64,000 nucleotides of DNA. It comes from Tetramitus jugosus (lineage: Eukaryota > Heterolobosea > Eutetramitea > Acrasida > Vahlkampfiidae). Made by a program: the position numbers and the translations under genes. Positions 23,401-33,431 of the stretch are shown piece by piece. The notes beneath the pieces were generated by a model. That model saw only the letters and a program-made list of their open reading frames with translations. It ran no database searches and was not told the origin of the DNA. The DNA is taken from positions 496,001 to 560,000 of the forward strand of contig OW569350.1 in NCBI GenBank assembly GCA_937625935.1, read 5' to 3'. Within the stretch, counting starts at the first letter, position 1. Every line of letters begins with the position of its first letter.

Positions 23401-23735
23401 CTCTGACCACTGCTCGTACTACTGTTGCTGCTGCTGATATTATTGTTGTTGTTGCTACCAGTGCTATCTGGAGGAGCAATGATGAATGAATCATCACTTT
23501 CATCATCATCGCTGCTGCCGCTAATGTTGAGTGCATTGAGAGTACTAGCATTCATAGTAGCGGTGGCGGCTGTTGGTGAGGCAGGTGGTTCTTCCATGGT
23601 GTGCATCACATGATCATTTTCTTCTTCTGTTGCTGCATTGGTTGGATAATAGATGGTTCCTTGTTGCTTGCTGCTTGATGTAAGCATGCTGCTTGCATTT
23701 TGGTTGTTGTCCTTGTTGTTGTTTCTTTTAGGCAT
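20499..23735 (-). CDS. AMPD: AMP deaminase with C-terminal membrane segment
   Basis: This 1078-aa protein begins with a ~310-residue disordered region rich in Ser, Asn, Thr and His. The catalytic part follows AMP deaminase order: VDTHIHLSASM (metal-binding HxH), FNLKYNPFG, PHCGEAGDP (catalytic His/Glu), AVSPLSNNSLF, and STDDPLMFH with the paired Asp. The enzyme deaminates AMP to IMP in the purine nucleotide cycle. The last ~25 residues (GLALFAVPLLAALVFTSAKSL) form a hydrophobic helix right at the C-terminus, as in a tail-anchored membrane protein. Animal and yeast enzymes are soluble and plant AMPD is anchored at its N-terminus, so this topology is unusual. The start ATG at 23735 follows a TTGTTG-type leader. 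Confidence 0.92.
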   Translation of the reverse strand: MPKRNNNKDNNQNASSMLTSSSKQQGTIYYPTNAATEEENDHVMHTMEEPPASPTAATATMNASTLNALNISGSSDDDESDDSFIIAPPDSTGSNNNNNISSSNSSTSSGQSPSADSNKLVVPARQRNRDFGSAAAEKGVTTVPHSKYTFSHETQQTGVLTPPSETAARLMEQQNQLLVPTSSSNIDNEVESPSSTISSIDSYGVATPSGLTADKLEREEEQQLLVSESTTVVQEKTAMDESSSSSSSSTVSATKKPMTSDASAEQRPKKQFVMDLQEQSSAKVHHHHHHQHHHYTTHLSGQEETKKKKTDDLLASICAFGEEKIDNEVIDLCLLLHECIQMRKKYILYDPNTDLLNITQYPWELPDVKEFNEPNHVYDHRKVGRHHQPPTPFDPFDTHVSDDSPLRTRETFEMRKGVFYVYDENDMSHTEEGSGSSGANKLGLFPPMVSFKEFYDDHKRISKIVFHAPTKSYCYNRLKTLELKNSLYKNINEALETHEQKQVPHRDFYNVRKVDTHIHLSASMTQKRLVKFIKRKLKECPNEVVIFRDGKELTLAQTFESLNLTAYDISVDTLDVHANKSILHRFDKFNLKYNPFGQSRLREIFLKTDNMIGGRYFAELCKETFQDLEDSRYQMSEPRVSIYGVNPNEWDLLGEWVLNNKMYSDHVRWLIQIPRLYYVHRGNNIIKNVQEMLDNVFRPLFEVTRDPKSHPNLHTFLKQVIGFDSVDDETKPEPRFHSRLPTPDQWNTLDNPPYAYYNYYFYANVNTLNQYRMSKGLNTFKYRPHCGEAGDPLHLISSYLVADNISHGIELRKTPVLQYLYYLHQIGLAVSPLSNNSLFLDYSRNPLPQFLCRGLNVSISTDDPLMFHLCRDPLLEEYSIGAQVWRLSNTDLCEMARNSVLMCGWDRIYKSYWLGDKYYLPGVLGNDIHKTNMPNIRVQYRYETLVDEHLFILKCVKLNDLSCVNKNEKVMTKQGVITYDELMRLIKRTKPLFLRSAERVENLSNIKTHKHYEILERNRGPAVATTIAPIQASSSKNKTQNNPRSVDEKVSGFDSWRGLALFAVPLLAALVFTSAKSL

Positions 23736-24179
23736 GTTATGTTGTTTTTAATTTGTTGTTGGTTTGTTTTTATAAATGGTTGAAAGCTTTCAAAGATAAT
23801 TATCTTTTTGATAGACGATGTCGCAACTCTTCGGGTATTCATCAAACTTTTTTGAGACATAATCTATTTTTACCTTCAACGAACTGGTAGAACTTCATTG
23901 CAGAGGCAACCAAAAGGGAGCGGGGCGAGTTGTCCTTCAGTTTAAGTTGCATTGATATGCTTTGATAATCTGATTCATTCCTTTCCAGGCAAAATATGAA
24001 GTTGGAAGAAGTCAGGGAAGTAAAAAGTTGCCTGAAGGATCCACATAAGCCGGCTGGTCGTCTGTGTGAAACTTTCTTCTTCGTTAGCGGAGATTTGGTA
24101 AGCGGAATATTTTTGAATTGTAAGCCTCTCTTTCGAAGACAACAAAACACCGACACGGCAACAAAAACACAGAGCAACA
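23736..24179. other. 444-bp bidirectional promoter region
   Basis: This lies between the divergently transcribed AMP deaminase and CCDC93 genes. Both ends are A/C-rich leaders on their own strand. Short open frames here have no coding character. I see no RNA gene. Confidence 0.5.
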
Positions 24180-26123
24180 ATGTTTTCGGCATCATCGAAA
24201 GCTTCGCCCAATCAACAGCAACAGTCGTCGTCACACATTGGCGAACAACAACTCCACAACCAATCACATCATCATCAACAACAGGGATCACTCCTTCATG
24301 ATAAGCATGTCAAACTCGAAGGTGTCAAGCAGGAAGACGTGGAACGTTACCATGAAATTATTGACATGTTGTTGGCTGCTGGTTACTACAGAGTCAGAAT
24401 CTCTGCACTCACTCCATTTGATAAAGTGATTGGTGGACTGTGTTGGAGTATCTCCAACAGTAATGTTGATGTAGATGTGGACATTACGTTCGAAGAAGAG
24501 TCTAATATTGGTCAAAAAATTGCTGTTTCTGAACAGATTGTGAATGCATTGGCACGTATGCGGTGTCCTCATAAGATACAGGCCTATCAGATTCAAGGTC
24601 TCGATTTTCAAGAAATTTACAAGGTGATGCAATGGTTGATCAAGACTGTGTTTGAGACTCGTGAGGAGAACAGAGAACGAATCCGAAGATATTCTCATCT
24701 GGTGTTTAGTCGTCGCTATGAACTTCCATCCGATGTGCAAGCAAAGCAAAGATACTTGGAGGCATTGCCATACATGGACACTGTCAAGGGTATCTATAGA
24801 CCAAAGAGAAAGTGTCGCTTGGCAAGAAAGGGAAAATTGAATCGTTGGGCGCATGTGCAGAGTGTCTTGCTCGAGTATGGAAGAGAGTTTGGATCGTTGA
24901 AACAAGATGCCAACAATCAATCAACGAATCAAAAACAGAATGAACTGAGAGCGGAATTGGAGAGACAAATGGGAGGTGGAAAGTCTGGAGAGGATCACTG
25001 GGATCAATTGGATGACGATGTTCATCGAAAGAGAATTGAAGAGTTGAAGAGAGCGATGACGGATGAAAATGCAACGGAGAATGAGAGTGTTTCTACACGT
25101 GGACTGAATATGCTGATTGGTTTGGGCAGTGAGGACATTGAAGAAGAAATTTTGAAGAATGAGGAGCGTAACAAACAATTGTTGGAGAAACAACAAGAGT
25201 ATGGACAGAGTGAAGAAATGATTCACAAGAGAAATAAGGCACAACTCGAAAAACAAATTCAAAATTTGAAGGAACAATTCCAATCCCAAAAAGTTGAACA
25301 CACCACACTCAATGAAAAGCTAACTGGCATGCAGGAGGAACTAACTGGATACAAGCAATATTCTGCTGCTGTCGAGAAGAAGCTTTCTGATATTCAAGCC
25401 AAATTATCAGAGGGTGGCGAAGACTTTGAAGCATTGTCCAAGCTGCAAGAATTGGTTTTGTTGAATGAGAGTTTGAGAAAGCAGGAAGAAGATTTCCGTG
25501 CCAACTGCAAGAAGCAACACACTGAATTGAAGGGTATCTTGGCTAAACTTCAAACCGAAACCGAGGGATCCATTGATCAAAAACTTATACAAACAATGGC
25601 TGCTGATGAGGAAAAGATGGCAAAGATTCGTCAATTGTCAAGCAAGAAGAATTTAGATATTGCCATTCTGCAACGTAAGATCGATGAGATACCTACTCGT
25701 GCTGAATTGTCCCAATACGAAAGAAGATTTTCCGAGTTGTTTGGCACGATTATTGCCAAGTTGGAAGAGAATCGTAAATACTTTGATACTCATAACACTC
25801 TATCAGAGACCGCCAAGTACCTAGATAAGGAGATGAGTCTGTTGAACTCGATCAGTGAAAACTTCCAAAAGGCGCTCACCAGTAAGAACAAGCAGTACAG
25901 AACTTGGATGGTTGAAACTGTGGAAAAGAGTGTGGATGCTGTTGAGAAGACCCGTGATCATGTCGAGAAGAAAACAAACGACAAGAAGGCGGAGCATTCG
26001 ATCGTCAACAAGCAATATTCTCAGCTTGTCACCGAGCAAAGAGCTTTCTTCAGAAACCTTAAGGAGTTACAAGAGGAGATTAAGAAGAATGAGGAGCTCC
26101 AAAAGCAACTCCATACCCATTAG
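24180..26123 (+). CDS. CCDC93: CCDC93 homologue (CCC/Commander complex subunit)
   Basis: This 647-aa protein has a Gln/His-rich N-terminus and then the conserved CCDC93 N-terminal domain (~45-200). Motifs include LLAAGYYRVRISALTPFDKV, VDVDITFEEES, IGQKIAVSEQIV, RCPHKIQAYQIQGLDF and VMQWLIKTVFETREE. The remaining ~400 residues are long coiled coil. In animals CCDC93 pairs with CCDC22 and COMMD proteins in the Commander complex, which works with Retriever and WASH to recycle endosomal cargo. The full domain order is kept, so a Commander-type complex probably exists in this amoeba (inference). The start is ATG 24180, after an ACAGAGCAACA leader. Confidence 0.92.
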   Translation: MFSASSKASPNQQQQSSSHIGEQQLHNQSHHHQQQGSLLHDKHVKLEGVKQEDVERYHEIIDMLLAAGYYRVRISALTPFDKVIGGLCWSISNSNVDVDVDITFEEESNIGQKIAVSEQIVNALARMRCPHKIQAYQIQGLDFQEIYKVMQWLIKTVFETREENRERIRRYSHLVFSRRYELPSDVQAKQRYLEALPYMDTVKGIYRPKRKCRLARKGKLNRWAHVQSVLLEYGREFGSLKQDANNQSTNQKQNELRAELERQMGGGKSGEDHWDQLDDDVHRKRIEELKRAMTDENATENESVSTRGLNMLIGLGSEDIEEEILKNEERNKQLLEKQQEYGQSEEMIHKRNKAQLEKQIQNLKEQFQSQKVEHTTLNEKLTGMQEELTGYKQYSAAVEKKLSDIQAKLSEGGEDFEALSKLQELVLLNESLRKQEEDFRANCKKQHTELKGILAKLQTETEGSIDQKLIQTMAADEEKMAKIRQLSSKKNLDIAILQRKIDEIPTRAELSQYERRFSELFGTIIAKLEENRKYFDTHNTLSETAKYLDKEMSLLNSISENFQKALTSKNKQYRTWMVETVEKSVDAVEKTRDHVEKKTNDKKAEHSIVNKQYSQLVTEQRAFFRNLKELQEEIKKNEELQKQLHTH

Positions 26124-26267
26124 TAACTGTACGATAACTTATGTAAACATTTTTGCTTGATATTTCACTTTCGGAGAAAATATCACTAAGCTGAAATAAT
26201 TGCCGTTACATATTTTTGATCTGAATTCAGAAAACAAACCGAAAAACAAATTGAACTCAATTTATCG

Positions 26268-27695
26268 ATGAATAGTCCTCTCAGAAGATCAACCAGAGAA
26301 AGGAAGCCTCCCATGACATATGATCAGGAGGTTTCAGCCAAATCATCTCAAAGCACAACAACAGCCACACCTCAAAAATCATCGTCGTCGTCAACTGCAC
26401 CTGCTTCTACTACACCTCGTCGAGTGAGGTCATCTCGTCCCGCTCAGGAAACTCCTGAATCGACTCAACAACAACAGCCAATTCATACAAAGAAAAAAGA
26501 ACCCGCCAAAACTTCTGTCGTAGCTCTGAGTCGCGGATCCGCCAGAAAAACAACTTCTCGCACACCCAGTCCGACTTCATCGTCTGACAGTGAGTCGGAA
26601 GAAACATCGAAATTGAGCGCGCAAAAGTCTACGACAAAGTCTGAAGCATCCACGCCCAGTCGACGACCAGCTACCAGACGAGCGATTGCTACTCCAAAGT
26701 CAGCTCCACCTGCGACCAGAGCTACATCCAAAGCTACAAAGACTGACACAGTGACTGAAACAACTGTCAATGACAGTGCTCAAAAGAAATCAAAGAGAAC
26801 CTATTTGCGTTCGATCCCTTCAAGCAATGAACATTCGATCGTAGATGAGTTAAGATTGACTGAATTGAGAGATTTGTGTCGTCGCCTCCACCTCAAAGTT
26901 GCTGGCACAAAGGCTGAGCTGCAGAGTCGACTAATCAATCATTTAAAGCAGAATCCTGAGGATGAGCCACAGATTTCTCTTGTTTTGTACAGTCCTTCAG
27001 CCAAGAGAATTACCTTTGACTCGCATGCTCGAGGAGCCAAGCGATCTATCAGAGAAACTGAAGATCAGAAGAGTATCCCTGTCTCAAGAGAGTTGTTTAA
27101 TGAAAAGAATGCACCAAAGAGCCAGGAGGAAGAAGAGCCAGAGTTTCTTCTATCTGAAAGTGAAGAACAGGAACCTCCACTGAAGAGATATCGTGTCGAT
27201 ACTGCATCACAGGAAGAACAACAACAGGACAACGATACGATGGATGTTGATTTTGAGACTAAAGATACTCAAGTGTCAGAAATGGAAGTGACCCAATTGT
27301 TCATTACACAAGTTGATTCAATCAATGTACCTGTGAATTCCTATGACGACTCTCTGATGGACAATGTGGTTTATGAGAATGACTTTGGTGTGTCGCATTA
27401 TTCTGCAGAAATGCAAGATGATGATCACAATTCTGCCTTCATCCGCGATGCAATATCTCAGGATATATCGCCTGTTGTATCTCAGAGTCGTACTGTTGAA
27501 CATTTTGCTGCTCCTATCTCATCTGTAAGTTCTGCTCAATCTAGTAATGTAAATAACACTCGGCAGTCGATGGTAGATGACTTGGGTGAACAGTATTCGG
27601 CAAAGAGGGGCGACGAATCGTATGTGGAGACTACAGAGTCACAAACTAGAACTAGCAGTAGAAGAGAGAGCAAGTCATGGTGTACAGTCATGTAA
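26268..27695 (+). CDS. SAP-domain protein with C-terminal CaaX (CTVM) motif
   Basis: This 475-aa protein opens with a basic patch (RRSTRERKPP) and a Ser/Thr/Lys-rich region with many TP/SP sites. One SAP motif follows at ~190-225 (LRLTELRDLCRRLHLKVAGTKAELQSRL is its extent), a DNA/chromatin-binding helix pair. The C-terminal half is acidic and disordered. The last four residues are C-T-V-M, a CaaX box whose terminal Met predicts farnesylation, and the preceding residues are basic/polar. A prenylated DNA-binding protein would be expected at the inner nuclear membrane, by analogy with lamins. That localisation is inference; the family is otherwise unrecognised. Confidence 0.75.
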   Translation: MNSPLRRSTRERKPPMTYDQEVSAKSSQSTTTATPQKSSSSSTAPASTTPRRVRSSRPAQETPESTQQQQPIHTKKKEPAKTSVVALSRGSARKTTSRTPSPTSSSDSESEETSKLSAQKSTTKSEASTPSRRPATRRAIATPKSAPPATRATSKATKTDTVTETTVNDSAQKKSKRTYLRSIPSSNEHSIVDELRLTELRDLCRRLHLKVAGTKAELQSRLINHLKQNPEDEPQISLVLYSPSAKRITFDSHARGAKRSIRETEDQKSIPVSRELFNEKNAPKSQEEEEPEFLLSESEEQEPPLKRYRVDTASQEEQQQDNDTMDVDFETKDTQVSEMEVTQLFITQVDSINVPVNSYDDSLMDNVVYENDFGVSHYSAEMQDDDHNSAFIRDAISQDISPVVSQSRTVEHFAAPISSVSSAQSSNVNNTRQSMVDDLGEQYSAKRGDESYVETTESQTRTSSRRESKSWCTVM

Positions 27696-27842
27696 TCTTT
27701 TGGGTACCTTCAGCCAAGGATCAATTTTGTGTGTGAGGAATACTCCACAGGAATTACTTGTCGAGTATCGCTATTGTGCTAGGATGAGCTCCAATAAATG
27801 AGGCGCATTTCTTCATATTCTGTCCAAACTTTTGTACAAGAT

Positions 27843-30800
27843 TCATGGTTTATTAGCAAGCGAAAATGAGTAATCACTATCTCCAGATTCAGAGCTGGTA
27901 GACCAGAATGTTGAACTGAATGATTGGTCGTTTTGAGTGGATGGCGTAGCAAAGAACAATGCATCAGGTTTCTCACTAAGCATGCTGGAATTGGTTGCGT
28001 CAGAAAATAAGTGGGAGGAGAGATCACCATCAGATTCATCAGAAGTTACACTGAACAAAGCAGCGGAGGACATTGCTTCTCCTTCAAATTCTCCTAGGCC
28101 GATCAAGTACTGGGTTGATTTTTGACGGGAGGGTGCAGAGCGAGCTTCAATCATTTTCTTATAGTCGGAGTTACCTTCTCTGGTAGATCGACTACTACGG
28201 CTTGAAAAGGAAGTAGCTTGCTGTTCTGTCATCGAATTAGTTGTATTCAAGCTTGGATCGGAGGATGATGCATGAAGATTACTTGATGAAGTGTCAGTCG
28301 GTAGACCATTGGAGTTGTCCGATGTTTTCACACTTAAACTAGATTGACTTAAGGAGTATATCCATGACGCCACTGATACATCTGAGCTTCTATCTGAGTT
28401 AGAGTTGTCCAAGGAGCTTCTTTCGATAAACTCCTCGTTGGAATGTGATGAGATTTCAGAAATATCGCTCGAAACATTACAAGTGTCGGCAGTTGGTAAG
28501 TCTTCCTTTTTGGCGAGGAACTCCTTGAATTTTGTCCCGATGATTATATCCTGTCGCTTCTTTTGCAACAAGCCGGTAAGGTGAGTTACTTCCTTTAATG
28601 TTTTCGAGATCGTACTGTCACTAATAATACTAGGAGGCTGATTCACAGATGAGTTGAGAGAAGTAGAAAGAGTTGCAGTTGAAGTGTTTTGGTTTCTTTC
28701 TGAGGGAGATGTGTCCTCTTGAAGTGAGTTCATACTCTTTTCTGATATCGAAGAGTTGTTCAAGGTACGGGTTATACTCTCTAGTATTCTGAGTTTATCT
28801 TCGGCTTGATACATGAGTTTCTTCTGATGTTCAAAGTCTTCTTCGATTTTCGTATCTGAGGTCCTGCCAAATGATGAATGACATCTAGAGGACAATTCCT
28901 TATCGACCTTGTGCTCCTTAGTTTTTGGGGGTTCTACAACAAAGGTATAATTGTTGAGTTTTGGTTCTTCAGCAACCTGATTGGTGTTCGTTGCTGAATT
29001 AATTAAAGTGGGACGGGATTTCAGGTCTCTTCTCTCTTGCTTTGAAGGATGAAGCGGAACTTCTGCCATTTCTCTGTGCTTTGGGAATCGCTTCTTGATT
29101 CTTCGATTAGAACTCAATACTATATTAGGCGTTGGTAGTGCTGTCCGGTCAAATACTTCGTTTGATAGATCAGGATGAGCTTCAGTATTCACAGCAATTG
29201 AGTTCTGACCTAGTGTGGTGTTAACCTCTTTATCCTGTTTCGAAGGAATTCCCGGCTGTTTAATAGCTTCGATTTCTTTGTAAGCAACGGCTAACTTACT
29301 TTTTAGTTCTTTAACTTCTTCAAACAATTCTCTTGTTTGGAGATCTACTTCCCTTGTTGTTATTTCCTCCTGCTCCTTTCGAAAATTCTCATGTTTTTTA
29401 ATCCACAAGTTGTTTCTATTTTCGATCGCCTCTAGGAATCTGTATCGATACTGTTCAGAGAGCTTGTTGATTCTTTCTGCTTCCCCTTTGATAATCTCAT
29501 CTTCTTTATGGATGTTGTTCAAGATACTCTCTGAACTATTCGAATTTTCTCTCTTTCTCTCTCGACTATAGAAGTTGGTCATATTTCTCTTTGTTCTTCT
29601 TACATTTTCTTCCTCAAGGGCAATACTTCGGATCAAGTTTATATTTGCTTGCATATCTTTCTGCAAGTTTATTGAATCCAGTTCTTTTCTCTTTTTCACG
29701 TCCATTCCAAAGTTCATATCTTTCATGTGATTGAGATCATAGAGTGTGCAGGAACCGTCAGTACCTACAACAGTCATGATGCTCCATCCTTCATTAGCGT
29801 CAAAGTCAACGATACAGCTTCTCACTCCATGGAGTTCATAAAGTACTCTATTCTCCTGACAGTAAATAAAATAAATGATCCCCGAGTTAGTGAGGGCGGC
29901 AATGTACCGTCCATCTCCAGAGACTCGCAGTTTCACTATGAGGTTTCCATCAGGTAATTCCACGCAATGAATGCACTTTCTCAAATGTAAAGAATAAACT
30001 CTCACGTGTTTGTTGGTTCCCGCAGTTACTAAAAACTGGTCATCTGCTGTTACTTGAAATATCGTCACTTCTTCTGAGTGAAGAGCAATAGAGAATAAGT
30101 ATCGATATGTAAGAGACTCCCATATAAACACTTCGCTATTCACACATGTCAGTATTAACTTTTGAGAAGGAGAAAATTCTGCAAAAGAAAGAGCACTCTT
30201 CTTGGATACTAGAGTTTTCAACTGTTTAAATGTCTGCATGTCCCAGATCAGAACTGAACCTTTTGAACAAGATAAAGAGATAGCAGAAGATTGATTCGTT
30301 GAAAGATTAATAATGATCGATTTGTGTCCTCCTTTTAGTGTACCTACCAGGGTTTGGGAATCTAGGTGATGTTATTGGTCAGTGGGTCTGATGTCAGAAC
30401 AAGTCTAAGAATAAAGGATTACTGTACCAATATCATAGCAATGAATTCTTCGATCTTTTAGAGCTACTAAGACTTCAGAAGGTCTATTTTTTGAAAAGGC
30501 TAAACTAGTTACTCGTGTACCGATCCTCTTGATAAGAGAATACTTGTTCTGTTTTAGTCGAAGGATGAACAAATTCCCTTGACGATCAACAACAGCACAA
30601 TTTTCTCCCTTTTGATCAATGGACACTTTATCAAAGGAGTAATAGAGAGCAGGATGGGTCTTGGCTATTTGGAAGTTCTTCTTCTCATAATTCTTCTGTT
30701 CTTGATGATGAAGATAGGGTGGGATCCCACAACTTGCGTTCAAGCTATTATGAACTGAAAAAATCACCGAATGACAATCGGGACGAGGTCTGGTTGTTGA

Positions 30801-30845
30801 TGACCACAACGATCCTTTAGAAGTCAAATGAATAGTGTAGTTCAT
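27843..30845 (-). CDS. TBC1D31 (WDR67)-like WD40/coiled-coil protein, spliced
   Basis: Exon 1 (30845-30428) starts at the first in-frame ATG (MNYTIHLTS). Exon 2 (30361-27843) joins at phase 1 across a 66-nt intron (30427-30362, GTACAG...CTAG). The product is 978 aa. Residues 1-~330 form a WD40 propeller resembling the start of human TBC1D31: GSLW near the N-terminus, VDRQGNLFILRL, EVLVALKDRRIHCYDI, LVGTLKGGHKS and VLIWDMQTFK. In animals TBC1D31 is a centriolar satellite protein needed for ciliogenesis. Beyond ~370 the protein is coiled coil and then Ser-rich disorder. I cannot find the TBC (Rab-GAP) domain expected after the propeller. Naegleria builds basal bodies de novo, so a centriolar role is attractive but unproven. 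Confidence 0.8.
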
Positions 30846-30925
30846 GGCGTTTGGTGTCGTAGACGCAAATTTTCTTTCCCGGAGAAATTGAACTAACACC
30901 GTTTCTGCCAAAAAACTAGAACAGA
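30846..30925. promoter_or_regulatory. 80-bp bidirectional promoter/leader
   Basis: Only 80 bp separate the divergent ATGs of the WD40 gene (minus) and the SPRY gene (plus). Both 5' leaders and the shared promoter must fit here or extend into the coding regions. No TATA-like element stands out. Confidence 0.5.
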
Positions 30926-33346
30926 ATGACTGCTCACGACTTTACATTGAATATTGATGATGAACACCACAAATTGCAGATTCACATTTCTATTTCCCAT
31001 GAGTTCATCCAAGAGTACAGAAAGAAAACTCTAGAGGATCCCCTGGCTCAACAATACAACATCGAAGAAGACAGAGCTCTCCTTTTCTTTGAAGTATCGA
31101 GGAGTAGGAAGGAACTCGATGATAAGAAGGTGACATCAAACAAAGATCTAGCAAAGATCTATAGGGACTATAGCCGAAAGAATCCAAGGTTTTTCCCCAA
31201 GGTGACCCTTAATGGAGGAGCATTGAAAGAGCAATTATTGAAACTTCAATCAGAAGGAGGTCTTAGATATCAAATTCTGTACACTGATGTTAGTGAAGAA
31301 ATCAATAGATTAAAGAAGGAAGAGGAAGAACGGTCGATAAAGGAGAGCGAGAACAAGTTTGGATTTTCTTACATGAAGCGTCAATCAGTGAATCGAATAG
31401 AGAACCAATTAGATGAGGAAGAACGACAGAATGACAAGATGAAAGAACCTTTCCATCGAGAAGCACAATCATCCTCCCTCGTTCAACTTACTACAACAGG
31501 ACGCAGTTTTAAACCAAAGAGTTTTAGGACCAGAGAGAAGTATCTCTCTTCTGCTTCTCAATATTTTAGGGAATTATTGACTGAAGCTCAGGAAGAAGTC
31601 AATTCTGATGATGGAATGATATTAAAGAAGATAGGAATTAGTGAGTTCGATAAACAATTCAAATTGTACGATATGGGTGAGACATTCCACCCAGATAACA
31701 TTGAACGGTTCATATGGTATTGTGAGAATCCTGACTTTCAGGAGAAGTTTCTCAAAGCGAAGCAGAATCTGGACGAATTAACAACAGAAAACCAGAATAG
31801 TCTTAACAAAGCCATAGACTCTTTGAATCAAAGCAAAAGAAAAAGGTTAAGTGAATTAATGTTGCGAATAGAGTCAGAAAAGCACGAGTTTAGGAAGATA
31901 CTGACCAAGTGTAAGGAATTTGATATTGAAAGATTGCGGATCATGTATGAAGTTCATCTACAGAATGAATATGAGAAGTTAGATCGCTTGATGGAGATCA
32001 GATCGAGAGATATAGATTTATTCTTTGAGAGAGAGATCAATCGAACTTCGGAATTATTCGAACAACAGCAACGATTAAGGATAATTAAAACAGAAAAGGA
32101 ACTGAAAGAATCCACTCTACTACATAATGAAATTTTACCAGAGAACGGATTAGTAACAATGTTGACTTTGTCGGATGTTGTAAGGTCAGACGATTTGAGA
32201 GATACATGTATCAAAATTCTTGGACAAACCTTCTCTCTTCATTATCAAGATAAACATTTAGGATGCCAATTACTTACCTTACAAACCCTTCAACAATTAC
32301 TATCTCAACTTCCGACGGAACAACTTCAAGAACTCGCTGAACAATACGATTACTACTTCCCGAGAGATATTGTTCTCAAGGAAATCGAGTATCGGAAAGG
32401 AATCTTAGTCGCGGAATACAAAGATTGTTCTGTTCCAGAACTCCTTGCAAAAATGACTGCAGCAGAAGGTACGGTGTTCTCTGACTTGTTGGCCAATGAA
32501 ATCATGAATAGAAAGAAAAAGAAACCTTTTGTATCTTTGAATCCGATTCAAATGAGTCCATTTCTCAAAATACATGAGGACGGATTGACAATTGAGCTAC
32601 GTGGACATAAAAGATACTCTTGTGTTCATGCCACTCATTCTAGGAGTTTCGAGGGTTGGGGTAAATGGTACTTCGAGGTTGTGATTGAAGAGTTCGATGA
32701 GTCGTATGGTAGCTCAATCTCCATCGGATGGGACGTTCCTAGAGATTCTTCATGCATGGATGGACCAATAATAGGAATGACACCTGGAGAAAAAAATTTA
32801 TTTGGTTGTGCTTGGCAGAGTGATGGAATTTTGCACTATGAAGGACGTGGTGTATACATCGAAGAGCAATTCAAACAAGGAGATACAGTTAGTTGTTCCC
32901 TAGACCAAGATAAGAAGGTTCTAACTTTTTTCAAGAATGGACATAGGATAACTCTCATAAAGCGAGAACAACAGTAAGTAGTACACTTTTTACATTTTTC
33001 GACAGATATCGCTGACGAAGCAACCCTATTGTTTGACAGTAATAAGAAGTATCAGGAGATTAAAACTTTACCGATAACAGAGGAGTTTTACACATTGGTT
33101 CCTGCAGCTTGTTTGTACTCTGCTCGTAAGAATTCTAAATGCAAGATACGATTTAACTTCTCTGGTAACTTTAACTACCCAGTACCTCAATGGCATGAAT
33201 CCTATGGCAATGAGAGAGTGTACGCCAGACAAATGAAAGCTCTCCAGTTACAAAAGGACAAGCAATCCGATGAATCGAGCTCCCTCTCCCAAAAGAATGC
33301 CTCAGAAGTCTATTCAACGGAGAACTTGGCCCCAAACACTCACTAA
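30926..33346 (+). CDS. SPRY-domain coiled-coil protein, spliced
   Basis: Exon 1 is 30926-32973 and exon 2 is 33040-33346, joined at phase 2 over a 66-nt intron (GTAAGT...GACAG), giving 784 aa. Without splicing the frame stops at a TAA inside the donor site. The middle (~60-520) is charged and largely coiled coil. The C-terminal ~200 residues form a SPRY/B30.2-like domain: GLTIELRGHKRY, GKWYFEVVIEEF, SISIGWDVP, LFGCAWQSDG, GDTVSCSLDQD, FFKNGH, with the last strand (YTLVPAACLYS) in exon 2. SPRY domains bind protein partners, so no enzymatic role is implied. The stop lies 85 bp before the ATG of the next gene. Confidence 0.8.
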
Positions 33347-33431
33347 AAGCTCTTCCAAAAATTGCCAAAAATTGTTTAGGCGGAAAAATCACCACATCGA
33401 TCAAACAACAACAAAAGTAATTTCCACACAC

